From positions 18,483 through 82,482 of the forward strand of contig JAPYOP010000018.1 of NCBI GenBank assembly GCA_029938115.1: a stretch of DNA of 64,000 nt. Direction: 5' to 3'. The notes beneath the pieces are model-generated. The model was not told the DNA's origin. It ran no database searches and worked only from the letters and a program-made list of their open reading frames with translations. The first letter of the stretch is position 1. Each line of letters begins with the position of its first letter. The position numbers and the translations under genes were made by a program. Positions 43,192 to 51,324 of the stretch are shown here, piece by piece. Origin of the DNA: Colwellia sp. (lineage in GTDB: Bacteria > Pseudomonadota > Gammaproteobacteria > Enterobacterales > Alteromonadaceae).

Positions 43192-44073
43192 ATGAAATTC
43201 TCTCTTGGCCCTAATATGTTTTTTTGGCCGAAAACGGATATTGAGCAGTTTTATCAACAAGCAAAGCAATCAAATGCTGACATTATTTACTTGGGCGAAA
43301 CGGTCTGCTCAAAGCGTCGTGAGTTAAAAGCTAAAGACTGGTTAGCGTTAGGGCGTGAAATAGCCCAAGAAACCAATAAACAAATTGTTATCTCAACCAT
43401 GACTTTATTGGAGTCTCCGGCAGAAATTGTTACCTTGAAAAAGCTATGTGATAACGGTGATTTATTAGTTGAAGCGAACGATTTAAGTGCCGTGCAAATT
43501 ATGCATGATTTAAACATGCCTTTTGTTGTCGGCCCTGCAATTAACTGTTACAACCTGTCAACGTTAAAAGTATTATTGAAACAAGGTATGATGCGTTGGT
43601 TGATGCCAGTAGAGCTTTCAGGTGACTGGCTAAAAACTATTTTAACGCAAGCGAGTGATGAAAATATTCGAGATCAATTTGAATGTGAAGTATTTTCGTG
43701 GGGATATTTACCACTCGCGTACTCGGCTAGATGCTTTACCGCACGCTCAGAAGACAGGCCAAAAGACGATTGTCAGTACTGTTGTATTAACTATCCTCAA
43801 GGTCGAAAAATGAATTCTCGCGAAGGAGAACAAGTTTTTGTGCTAAATGGCATTCAAACTATGTCTGCTTACCAGTATAATCTCATCAATGAAGTAACCC
43901 AACTTGCCGATATGGGCGTCGATATCGTCCGTATTAGTAGTGATAGTGAACAAGCGTTTACTCAATTAGACAAGTTTAAACTGCAATTACAAACACCTAC
44001 AAAGCATTTGTTAGATACTCAAAATGAATGTAATGGTTTTTGGTATAAAATTGCAGGCATGTCAGTGGCGTAA
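43192..44073 (+). CDS. ubiV: Oxygen-independent ubiquinone hydroxylation protein UbiV (U32 family)
   Basis: 293 residues. Partner of UbiU. Cluster cysteines: Cys39 (GETVCSKRRELK), Cys181, Cys194 and Cys197 or Cys198 (ARCFTAR...DDCQYCC). KFSLGPNMFFWPK at the start matches YhbV. Same operon as ubiU. Confidence 0.95.
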   Translation: MKFSLGPNMFFWPKTDIEQFYQQAKQSNADIIYLGETVCSKRRELKAKDWLALGREIAQETNKQIVISTMTLLESPAEIVTLKKLCDNGDLLVEANDLSAVQIMHDLNMPFVVGPAINCYNLSTLKVLLKQGMMRWLMPVELSGDWLKTILTQASDENIRDQFECEVFSWGYLPLAYSARCFTARSEDRPKDDCQYCCINYPQGRKMNSREGEQVFVLNGIQTMSAYQYNLINEVTQLADMGVDIVRISSDSEQAFTQLDKFKLQLQTPTKHLLDTQNECNGFWYKIAGMSVA

Positions 44074-44075
44074 AG

Positions 44076-44130
44076 TCGAGAGCTTCAAGTTACGAGTTTT
44101 ATGTTAAGAGTAGCTAGTTGCTAAGAATAT
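44076..44130. repeat. ACGAG-family repeat between ubiV and roxA
   Basis: TTCAAGTTACGAGTTTTATG and AAGAGTAGCTAGTTGCTAAG lie in the 78-bp gap. The words match the repeats at 31645, 32268 and 48592. Confidence 0.4.
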
Positions 44131-44151
44131 TTTAAAACCTTAGAGAAAATT

Positions 44152-45315
44152 ATGTATACCTTAGATTTAAACCAAATGAGCCATAATGAATTTTTAACTA
44201 AGTACTGGCAAAAAAAACCAGTGGTTATCAAGCAAGGTTTTAAGGATTTTGTTGATCCAATTTCTACCGATGAATTTGCTGGTATTGCTATGGAAGAAAC
44301 GGTGCAATCTCGATTGGTTTCTAAAAAAGAGGGGCAATGGCAAGCGGAATTTGGTCCGTTTGAAAGTTATGAGCACTTAGGTGAACGTGACTGGTCTTTA
44401 GTGATCCAAGCCCTTGATAATTTTTCTGAAGAAGCCGCAGAGCTTATTGAGCCATTTCGTTTTTTACCCCATTGGCGTTTAGACGATTTAATGGCAAGCT
44501 TTGCTACCGAAGGTGGAAGTGTTGGTCCTCATGTTGATAACTATGATGTGTTTATTTGCCAAGGCTCAGGCAAACGTCATTGGCGTGTAGGAAATAAAGG
44601 TCAACACACGGAAGTGATTGCCCATGAAGCTTTGTTGCATGTAGCGCCATTTGAAGCATTAATTGATGTAGAAATGGAAGCCGGAGATGTATTATATATT
44701 CCACCGGGGTTTCCTCATGAAGGTATTGCTTTAGAGCCATCAATGAGCTTTTCAATTGGTTTTCGTGCTAATTCATCCATTAGTTTGTTAAGTGGCTTTG
44801 CTGATCATTTAATTGATAATGATTTAGGTGGGCAGTTATTAGCAGACGCTGACAGGCAAGTGACTAAAAATAGCGGTGAAATAACTAATCAAGATTACGC
44901 TAATATCAAGCGCCAATTACAAAACTTACTGGATGACGATAAATTATTTAAAAGCTTTGCTGGTAATTTCCTAACCAATGCTAAGCATGAGTTAGATTTA
45001 ATGCCGAGTGATGAGCCTTTTGAAGCAGATGAAGTTAGCGAATTATTGGGTATTCATGCGATTAAACGCTTAGGCGGTCTTAGAGCTTTTTACTTTGAAG
45101 GCGCGGAAGAAGGTAGTATTAACGACGGAATTTGTTTCATCAATGGTGAGCAGGTTAGTTTTGCGGCAGAGATTGCTCCGGCAATTAAACTGCTTTGCAA
45201 CCAAACTATTGTTATGCCAGATGAATTATCATCATGGTGTGATAATCAGCACTTTATTACCCTAATGGTTAAATTGCTTGATCAGGGGTATTGGTTCTGG
45301 ACTGAAGCAGAATGA
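44152..45315 (+). CDS. roxA: Ribosomal protein L16 3-hydroxylase (RoxA/YcfD, JmjC-cupin)
   Basis: 387 residues. Fe(II)/2-oxoglutarate-dependent oxygenase that hydroxylates an arginine of ribosomal protein uL16 in E. coli. Iron ligands: His127, Asp129 (GPHVDNYDVF) and His189 (PPGFPHEGIAL). SGKRHWRVG and the winged-helix C-terminal region match YcfD; the opening YWQKKPVVIKQGF is typical. Reported to matter for growth in the cold or limitation. It is a single gene after the ubiUV operon. Confidence 0.92.
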   Translation: MYTLDLNQMSHNEFLTKYWQKKPVVIKQGFKDFVDPISTDEFAGIAMEETVQSRLVSKKEGQWQAEFGPFESYEHLGERDWSLVIQALDNFSEEAAELIEPFRFLPHWRLDDLMASFATEGGSVGPHVDNYDVFICQGSGKRHWRVGNKGQHTEVIAHEALLHVAPFEALIDVEMEAGDVLYIPPGFPHEGIALEPSMSFSIGFRANSSISLLSGFADHLIDNDLGGQLLADADRQVTKNSGEITNQDYANIKRQLQNLLDDDKLFKSFAGNFLTNAKHELDLMPSDEPFEADEVSELLGIHAIKRLGGLRAFYFEGAEEGSINDGICFINGEQVSFAAEIAPAIKLLCNQTIVMPDELSSWCDNQHFITLMVKLLDQGYWFWTEAE

Positions 45316-45348
45316 TCAATATAGAAAGTTGTTTAGTTAGGAAGTGTG

Positions 45349-46110
45349 ATGCGTTTAGATAAGTTTATTTGCAAAAGTAGTGAACTAACGCGAAGCGAAG
45401 CGAAAAAACTGCTTAAAATGGGTGAAGTTCGTGTTAATGGTGACGTAGCTAAAAATGCAGCAATGCAAGTGCATGAAAATAATTGCGTGACTATTGATGG
45501 TCAAACGTTAACCGCGCGCACTTCTCGCTATTATATGTTGCATAAAGTGGTTGACTCTATTTGTTCAAATGTTGATGAAGTCTATCCGTCAGTGTTGAAT
45601 TTTCTGGAAGTTGATAAGGCTTTCGATTTACATATCGCTGGACGCCTTGATGCTGATACAACGGGATTAGTGTTAATTACTGATGACGGTCGTTGGTCAC
45701 ATAATGTTATCTCCCCAAAAAAAGAATGCAAAAAAACTTACCGTGTATGGCTTAGAAATCCCATTGTTATAGAAAAATCAGCTGAGTTAATTGAGCAATT
45801 CAAACAAGGAGTTCAACTGCAAGGCGAGTCTTCTTTGACCCGTCCTGCTATTTTAGCGTTAGTCACAGGTAACGATACCTCTAATAAAGAGTTGAACAGC
45901 GAAAATCCCGAAGAATCAAATGATTCCGTTAATGAAGTATTGCTTACGATTACTGAGGGTAAATATCATCAAGTGAAGCGCATGTTTGCTGCCGTGGGGA
46001 ATCGAGTTGTTGGCTTACACCGTGAACAAATTGGCGCAATTGAACTGGGGGATTTAGCCCCAGGAGAATGGCGTAGCCTAACTGAAAATGAGGTAGCATT
46101 GTTCATTTAA
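45349..46110 (+). CDS. rsuA: 16S rRNA pseudouridine(516) synthase RsuA
   Basis: 253 residues from the ATG at 45349 (a GTG immediately upstream is in frame; the AGGAAG site at 45339-45344 serves the ATG). S4 domain (1-60), then the pseudouridine synthase core with GRLDADTTGLVL, carrying the catalytic aspartate, and GKYHQVKRMFAAVGNRVVGLHR. An extra polar segment (NELN-like, rich in Asn, Ser, Glu; about residues 182-200) lengthens it relative to E. coli (231). Confidence 0.94.
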   Translation: MRLDKFICKSSELTRSEAKKLLKMGEVRVNGDVAKNAAMQVHENNCVTIDGQTLTARTSRYYMLHKVVDSICSNVDEVYPSVLNFLEVDKAFDLHIAGRLDADTTGLVLITDDGRWSHNVISPKKECKKTYRVWLRNPIVIEKSAELIEQFKQGVQLQGESSLTRPAILALVTGNDTSNKELNSENPEESNDSVNEVLLTITEGKYHQVKRMFAAVGNRVVGLHREQIGAIELGDLAPGEWRSLTENEVALFI

Positions 46111-46117
46111 ATATTTC

Positions 46118-46162
46118 CCCAAACCACTTCAAGCTGAATATTGCATTCACAGTTGGTTTGGG
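46118..46162. terminator. Imperfect hairpin after rsuA
   Basis: 9-bp stem CCCAAACCA/TGGTTTGGG (46118-46126, 46154-46162) with a 27-nt interior that can pair further. It begins 8 bp past the rsuA stop. No T-run; could be a terminator or a repeat. The rest of the 303-bp gap to puuD holds the candidate promoter below and nothing else I recognise. Confidence 0.4.
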
Positions 46163-46301
46163 TATATGCCACCTGTAAACTATTTCAATCGAATCTGTTC
46201 GTTTTATATGATGTTCTTCCCATTTTTAAAATTATTTAATGAAAACTCTACTGATGATTTAATTTAAGTAGTTATTATTTTTTATCTTTAAATTCAAGTT
46301 G

Positions 46302-46355
46302 TTGACGTTTAAATAAGCCTGAATAGTAAAATTTAACTCGACGTTCAATATTTCA
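46302..46355 (+). promoter_or_regulatory. Candidate puuD promoter with a PuuR-like half-match
   Basis: TTGACG (46302-46307) and TAGTAA (46324-46329), 16 bp apart. Just downstream, at 46342-46355, the minus strand reads TGAAATATTGAACG, similar to the E. coli PuuR operator as I recall it (AAAATATAATGAACA). Both are sequence impressions only. Confidence 0.35.
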
Positions 46356-46413
46356 GTGTGTTACTGTTTGTTAAATCGAACACTTGGTGTTATTTAATAG
46401 AAATGGTAATTTT

Positions 46414-47181
46414 ATGAAACAGGCGCATTTACCCGTTGTTGGAATTATTTGTGATAAGGACATTATTGGTCCTCATCCATTCCATATTGCCGGTGAAAAA
46501 TATATCAAAGCAGTGAGTAATAATAGCCATTGTTTACCATTGTTGATTCCTGCCATGGTTGATGAATCAGCTATCGAACAGTTACTCACTATGCTTGATG
46601 GTATTCTACTCACAGGTGGCTATTCCATGGTTGATCCCTTGCACTATCAAGAAACATCCGCAGAAGCTGACACCAAACTGGATGTTGCCAGAGATAATAC
46701 CAGCCTGCCATTGATTGTTAAGGCTGTTGCTCAAGGTATACCTGTATTAGGAATTTGCCGAGGGTTCCAAGAAATGAATGTTGCTTTTGGCGGTAGTTTG
46801 CATCAAAAACTTCATGAAAATGGTCATTATTTTGAACACAGAGAAAATAAAGAGTTAACGCTAGAGCAGCAATACATCGCTAGCCACTCAGTAAATATAA
46901 ATACTAGCGGTATGCTAATTTCTATTATCGAACACGATGTTATTGATGTGAATTCTTTGCATACGCAAGGTGTTGACCGTTTAGCTGATAATTTAACCAT
47001 AGAAGCAACAAGCGAAGATGGTTTAGTAGAAGCGTTCTCTGTGACTAATAGTGAGTCGTTTGCCATGGCAGTACAGTGGCACCCTGAATGGCAAGTAGAA
47101 AAAAATCAACAAAGCACTCAATTATTTCATGCGTTTGGTCAAGCATGTGCGAAAAGAAAAGCGAGAAACATTAATGAATAG
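46414..47181 (+). CDS. puuD: Gamma-glutamyl-gamma-aminobutyrate hydrolase PuuD
   Basis: Releases GABA and glutamate from gamma-glutamyl-GABA, a late step of the Puu putrescine route; cytoplasmic. 255 residues from the ATG at 46414; the open frame extends to a TTG at 46384. Class I glutamine amidotransferase fold with DGILLTGGYSMVDP, nucleophile Cys115 in LGICRGFQEMN and the QWHPEW His/Glu pair. Its stop overlaps the puuA start by 8 bp, so the two are coupled. Confidence 0.93.
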   Translation: MKQAHLPVVGIICDKDIIGPHPFHIAGEKYIKAVSNNSHCLPLLIPAMVDESAIEQLLTMLDGILLTGGYSMVDPLHYQETSAEADTKLDVARDNTSLPLIVKAVAQGIPVLGICRGFQEMNVAFGGSLHQKLHENGHYFEHRENKELTLEQQYIASHSVNINTSGMLISIIEHDVIDVNSLHTQGVDRLADNLTIEATSEDGLVEAFSVTNSESFAMAVQWHPEWQVEKNQQSTQLFHAFGQACAKRKARNINE

Positions 47182-48574
47182 CATACCTAATAAACCATCC
47201 AATACTCTAAAGAGTGAAACAATGAATAAAATCACCAAGTGGTTGCATGAAAATGACGTTAAGCAGGTGCAATGTTTAATAGGTGACCATACGGGGGTCG
47301 CGCGTGGAAAAGTATTGCCTGTTGATAAGTTCATCAGCGAACAAGGCTGCCGTTTAGGTGAAACTATTTTATTACAATCGGTTGTTGGTGGTTATGCTGC
47401 TGGAGATATCTTGTGGTCATTATCGGATCCTCGTGATGTTGACATGATACTAGAGCCAGATGCTAGCGCTTGTTACTTACTGCCTTGGAATGATGAAAAA
47501 ACAGCGATGATAATTCATGATTGTTATACCCCTGAAGGTAAAGAAGTTACTTTTTCGCCACGTAATTTATTGAAAAAAGTTATTAAGTTGTACACAGAGC
47601 AAGGTTGGCAAGCTGTTGTTGCACCTGAAATGGAATTGTATTTAACTCAAGCGAGTACAGGTGAAAGCCAAGAATTACAAGTACCTGTAGGCAAGTCTGG
47701 GCGAACTGAAGCAGGTCGACAATCTTTTAGTATTGATGCTATCAGTGAGTTTGACCCATTAATGAAAGATATTTATGCTTGGGCGAAAGTTCAAGGCTTA
47801 GGGCTTGATGTTGTGGTGCATGAAGAGGGCAGAGGTCAATTTGAGTTTAACTTTGATCATGGCGACCCATTGATGCTAGCGGATCAAGTTTTTACCTTTA
47901 AACGCACAGTAAAAGCAGCCGCAGAAAAACACGGGATTACCGCTACTTTTATGGCTAAACCTATTGGTGGTGAACCGGGTAGTGCTATGCATATTCACCA
48001 GAGTATTGTTGATATTGAAACCGGTCAGAATATTTTTGCTGATGACAATTCAGAGACAGGTTTTAGTGAATTATTTAGCTATTACTTAGGCGGACTACAA
48101 ACCTTTATCCCTGAGGTTATGCCAATGTTTGCGCCTAACGTTAATTCGTATCGTCGCTTCTTAACAGGGGAGTCTGTGCCGGTGAACTTACTTTGGGGTA
48201 TTGAAAATCGCACTGTGGGTTTACGTGTTCCTGATGCTCCTAGCGCCGCTAAACGGGTCGAGAATCGCATTGCTGGCGCTGATGCTAATCCTTATTTAGC
48301 TATTGCCGCGACCTTAATTTGTGGCTACATCGGTATGATGGAGAAAATATCACCAAGTGAAGAAACGACCAGTCGTGCTAATGGCAAACTATCTGACAAA
48401 TTACCGCTTAATATTGATTTAGCTATTAGCATGATGTCAGAAAGCGAATCCATGAAAAAATACCTAGGTGAAGAATTTGTCCGTGGTTTTATTGGCACTA
48501 GAGAAGCTGATTATAATCATTACAAAAGTGAAATTTCTGCGTGGGAACGTCGATTCCTATTAACAAACGTTTAG
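47174..48574 (+). CDS. puuA: Glutamate-putrescine ligase PuuA (glutamine synthetase family)
   Basis: ATP-dependent ligation of L-glutamate to putrescine, giving gamma-glutamyl-putrescine. 466 residues from the ATG at 47174, which overlaps the puuD stop; an ATG at 47222 is also possible. Glutamine synthetase fold: beta-grasp N-domain (QCLIGDHTGVARGKVL), then PEMELYL, HEEGRGQFEFNF, FMAKPIGGEPGSAMHIHQS, NRTVGLRVP and RVENRIAGADANPYLAIAA. The shortened GS-like form next to puuD and an aminotransferase favours PuuA/SpuI over assimilatory GlnA. Confidence 0.92.
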   Translation: MNSIPNKPSNTLKSETMNKITKWLHENDVKQVQCLIGDHTGVARGKVLPVDKFISEQGCRLGETILLQSVVGGYAAGDILWSLSDPRDVDMILEPDASACYLLPWNDEKTAMIIHDCYTPEGKEVTFSPRNLLKKVIKLYTEQGWQAVVAPEMELYLTQASTGESQELQVPVGKSGRTEAGRQSFSIDAISEFDPLMKDIYAWAKVQGLGLDVVVHEEGRGQFEFNFDHGDPLMLADQVFTFKRTVKAAAEKHGITATFMAKPIGGEPGSAMHIHQSIVDIETGQNIFADDNSETGFSELFSYYLGGLQTFIPEVMPMFAPNVNSYRRFLTGESVPVNLLWGIENRTVGLRVPDAPSAAKRVENRIAGADANPYLAIAATLICGYIGMMEKISPSEETTSRANGKLSDKLPLNIDLAISMMSESESMKKYLGEEFVRGFIGTREADYNHYKSEISAWERRFLLTNV

Positions 48575-48589
48575 AAACTAGTAAAAAAA

Positions 48590-48620
48590 TATACGAGTAG
48601 CGAGTAGGATATTTCGAGCT
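48590..48620. repeat. ACGAG-family repeat between puuA and spuC
   Basis: ATACGAGTAGCGAGTAGGAT, then ATTTCGAGCTC, in the 101-bp gap. The first word is shared almost exactly with 31645. Confidence 0.45.
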
Positions 48621-48675
48621 CAAATTGCAAAGTACCAAACAACAATTTAATCAGTGATTAATTGGGAGACCTGTC

Positions 48676-50046
48676 ATGTACAGCGAATTACAACAAAAAG
48701 ATATTAACCATCACTTTACCCCTTTTAGTGATAATAAAGAGTTAAGTGAAAATGGCTCACGTGTAATCACCCATGCCGAAGGTGTGTATATTTATGATGA
48801 AAAGGGCAATAAGCTGCTTGATGCCATGGCAGGACTCTGGTGTGTCAATTTAGGCTATGGACGTAAAGAGTTAGTTGATGTGGCAGCTGCGCAAATGACT
48901 GAATTGCCTTATTATAATTTGTTCTTTAAAACAACGCATGCACCTGCGGCTAAGTTAGCTGAAAAAATCACTTCGCTTGCACCAGCGCACATGAATAAGG
49001 TGTTTTTTACTGGCTCAGGCTCAGAGGCCAATGACACTGTTTTTCGTATGGTACGTCGGTTTTGGGATTTAGAAGGTAAACCGAGCAAGAAAACCTTTAT
49101 TAGCCGTGAAAATGCTTATCATGGTTCAACCGTTATTGGCGCAAGTTTGGGCGGCATGGGCTACATGCATGAACAAGGTGATTTGCCCGTTGCCGGTATT
49201 GAGCATATTGAGCAACCTTATTACTTTAAAGAAGTTAGCAGTAAAGCCGGTGTTGATTTAACGCCAGAAGAATTTGGCATTCAAGCGGCGCAATCTCTTG
49301 AAGCTAAGATTCTTGAATTAGGCGAAGAAAATATAGGCGCTTTTATTGCGGAACCTTTTCAAGGCGCTGGCGGTGTTATTATTCCACCGAGTACCTATTG
49401 GCCAGAAATAAAACGAATCTTGGCTAAATATGATATTTTATTGGTTGTTGATGAAGTGATTTCTGGCTTTGGCCGTACGGGTGAATGGTTTGCTAGTTTC
49501 CATTACGATTTAAAACCAGATCTTATGCCAATAGCAAAAGGTTTATCTTCAGGATATTTACCTATTGGTGGCGTTATTGTTGGTGACAGAGTTGCTGATA
49601 CCTTGATCAATAAAGGTGGTGACTTTAACCATGGTTTCACTTATTCAGGTCATCCTGTTGCTGCCGCAGTAGCGTTAAAAAATATTGAGCTATTAGAGGC
49701 GGAAGGTATCGTTGAACGTGTTAAAAATGATATATCACCATACTTGCAAAAGCGTTGGGCTGAACTAGCAGATCATCCTATAGTGGGTGAAACACGCGGT
49801 TTAGGTATGGTGGCAGGGCTTGAATTGGTAAAAGATAAAGCAACCAATCAACGCATTGCGCCTGATTGTAAAGCCGGCGGTGTCTGTCGAGACTACTCAA
49901 TGGCGAATGGTTTAATTATGCGACCTTGTGGCGATACCATGATTATTTCGCCTCCTTTAATCATTAGTCATGATGAGGTTGATGAATTAATTGAGAAAGC
50001 AAAAAAAACCCTTGAGCAAACAGCTGAGTTTTATAACCTTTTGTAA
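48676..50046 (+). CDS. spuC: Class III aminotransferase, putrescine-pyruvate type (SpuC)
   Basis: 456-residue PLP enzyme. FTGSGSEANDT, YHGSTVIGASLGG, EPFQGAGGVIIPP, VDEVISGFGRTGEWF and the PLP lysine Lys288 in PIAKGLSSGYLPIGG are visible. Length and the MAGLWCVNLGYGR opening match polyamine/omega-amino-acid:pyruvate transaminases such as SpuC. Next to puuD-puuA it probably moves the amino group of putrescine, gamma-glutamyl amines or GABA to pyruvate. A GGGAGA ribosome binding site precedes the ATG; a strong terminator follows, closing the cluster. Confidence 0.88.
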   Translation: MYSELQQKDINHHFTPFSDNKELSENGSRVITHAEGVYIYDEKGNKLLDAMAGLWCVNLGYGRKELVDVAAAQMTELPYYNLFFKTTHAPAAKLAEKITSLAPAHMNKVFFTGSGSEANDTVFRMVRRFWDLEGKPSKKTFISRENAYHGSTVIGASLGGMGYMHEQGDLPVAGIEHIEQPYYFKEVSSKAGVDLTPEEFGIQAAQSLEAKILELGEENIGAFIAEPFQGAGGVIIPPSTYWPEIKRILAKYDILLVVDEVISGFGRTGEWFASFHYDLKPDLMPIAKGLSSGYLPIGGVIVGDRVADTLINKGGDFNHGFTYSGHPVAAAVALKNIELLEAEGIVERVKNDISPYLQKRWAELADHPIVGETRGLGMVAGLELVKDKATNQRIAPDCKAGGVCRDYSMANGLIMRPCGDTMIISPPLIISHDEVDELIEKAKKTLEQTAEFYNLL

Positions 50047-50052
50047 TTTATT

Positions 50053-50076
50053 AAAGCCACTATTTATAGTGGCTTT
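50053..50076 (+). terminator. Rho-independent terminator after spuC
   Basis: 11-bp perfect stem (50053-50063 and 50066-50076) with a 2-nt gap at the centre and a run of six T. It starts 6 bp past the stop. Confidence 0.92.
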
Positions 50077-50121
50077 TTTGTTTTATTTAGGTAGGAAAGA
50101 TTATAAAGTGAGAAGATAAAT

Positions 50122-51018
50122 ATGACGGAAATACCAATGAATCAAACGCCTATACCTCCAACTAATGCATCATTTAAGCAAAGCTTTATGAATCATTTCC
50201 ATTCATGGGGATATCAAGGTTTCAAGTACCTTGTTTATACTTTGTTAGCAATTAATGTGTATTTGTTTTTTAGTGAGGAATGGCTCGCCAGCAAGGTGAT
50301 TTTTGCTAATGGAATTAACGTCGATAATATCATTGAAGCCTTCTCCTCAACTATAGATACTGCCGCTTGGCTAGTGCTGTTGCTACTATTTGAATTAGAA
50401 ACTTATGTCATTGATGATGACAAATTAACCGGCAGGACTAAATTGTCTTTACATGGTGTTCGCGCATTTTGTTATATTTTCATCCTTTATTCACTCTATG
50501 GTTATATGACTAAAGTTGGTTTGATCGGCCAATTTCAACCACATCAAATAACTGATTTATGTGGTCTAGCCAAAGAATGGAAGTTCATGGAAACATTAAA
50601 TGTTTATAATGAATTTACCAAAGAAACTTGTCGTAGTTTATCAGCGGCTAATACCGAATTTTTCTCTTATGATAAATTTAAAGTAATAACAACTGCACAG
50701 ACCTTAAATGATGTTAAAGGTTTAGCTTGGGTTGATGTTATTAATGCGACTGCATGGGTATCGGTAGTGGTTATGCTAGAAATAGATGTTCACACTCAAT
50801 TAGGTAATCTCTCTAGTAAATTCTGGGAAAAGTACAATGTTTTCGTCAAAGTTACCGTTTACAGTGTGTTATTTGTTGCTGCTGTTTATTGGGGGGTTAC
50901 CGGTAATTTTCTTGAGTTTTGGGATGCTTTTTTATGGATTGTTGCTTTTGTGCTGATAGAAATGAATATGTTTGAATGGCAGGCCGAAGTAGCTGAGCGA
51001 AATAGTAAAAGTAAATAA
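50122..51018 (+). CDS. Unknown multi-pass membrane protein with three repeated acidic motifs
   Basis: 298 residues, no family recognised. About six membrane segments: 34-50, 77-97, 110-133, 205-225, 241-262 and 268-288. Three segments end with the same kind of motif: LLLFELETYV (Glu91, Glu93), VVMLEIDVHT (Glu220, Asp222) and FVLIEMNMFE (Glu280), each preceded by a tryptophan 7-8 residues before the first acidic residue (Trp83, Trp212, Trp272). A long soluble loop (about 134-204) holds two cysteines (147 and 170). The short, charged C-terminus is cytoplasmic if the segments are counted correctly. It follows the puu terminator on the same strand and has its own AAGTGAG-like site. Possibly an ion- or small-molecule-handling protein; this is inference. 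Confidence 0.75.
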   Translation: MTEIPMNQTPIPPTNASFKQSFMNHFHSWGYQGFKYLVYTLLAINVYLFFSEEWLASKVIFANGINVDNIIEAFSSTIDTAAWLVLLLLFELETYVIDDDKLTGRTKLSLHGVRAFCYIFILYSLYGYMTKVGLIGQFQPHQITDLCGLAKEWKFMETLNVYNEFTKETCRSLSAANTEFFSYDKFKVITTAQTLNDVKGLAWVDVINATAWVSVVVMLEIDVHTQLGNLSSKFWEKYNVFVKVTVYSVLFVAAVYWGVTGNFLEFWDAFLWIVAFVLIEMNMFEWQAEVAERNSKSK

Positions 51019-51063
51019 AGGGTTCTATTAGCGGTAACTGAGTTTTTAGTTACATCAATGAAT

Positions 51064-51091
51064 AATGGGTTTACTTTACAGCAAACCCATT
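51064..51091 (+). terminator. Hairpin after the unknown membrane protein gene
   Basis: 9-bp stem AATGGGTTT/AAACCCATT with a 10-nt loop, 45 bp past the stop. A further smaller stem GTAACT/AGTTAC sits at 51034-51053. No clear T-run. Confidence 0.5.
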
Positions 51092-51229
51092 GTTCTTCAT
51101 CCGTCTATAAAGTGCCAATCTCAGCTAGTCAGTTAGTTGTCTTGATTTTTAACTTTAGCAAGAAAGCAGACGTTGCACTTTGCGACCATAACGGTAACAA
51201 AGATACGACAGCGGACATAAAAAGATATA

Positions 51230-51260
51230 TTTCTATCTCGCTCTTCCTACGAGATAGAAA
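51230..51260 (-). terminator. Probable terminator of the TonB receptor gene
   Basis: 11-bp perfect stem TTTCTATCTCG/CGAGATAGAAA with a 9-nt loop, 65 bp past the receptor stop; on the minus strand an AT-rich tail with a short T5 run follows. The remainder of the 306-bp gap (51019-51324) holds nothing else recognisable. Confidence 0.55.
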
Positions 51261-51324
51261 AGTTAAAAGAGTACTGTGAAGTAGAACAATAAGTGCTTTT
51301 ATGTAAATGATGATTTTCCGTATG

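Noticed and set aside
51058..51279. Open frame of 73 codons after the unknown membrane protein
   Set aside because: It runs through two perfect hairpins, has no ribosome binding site and no recognisable protein features.
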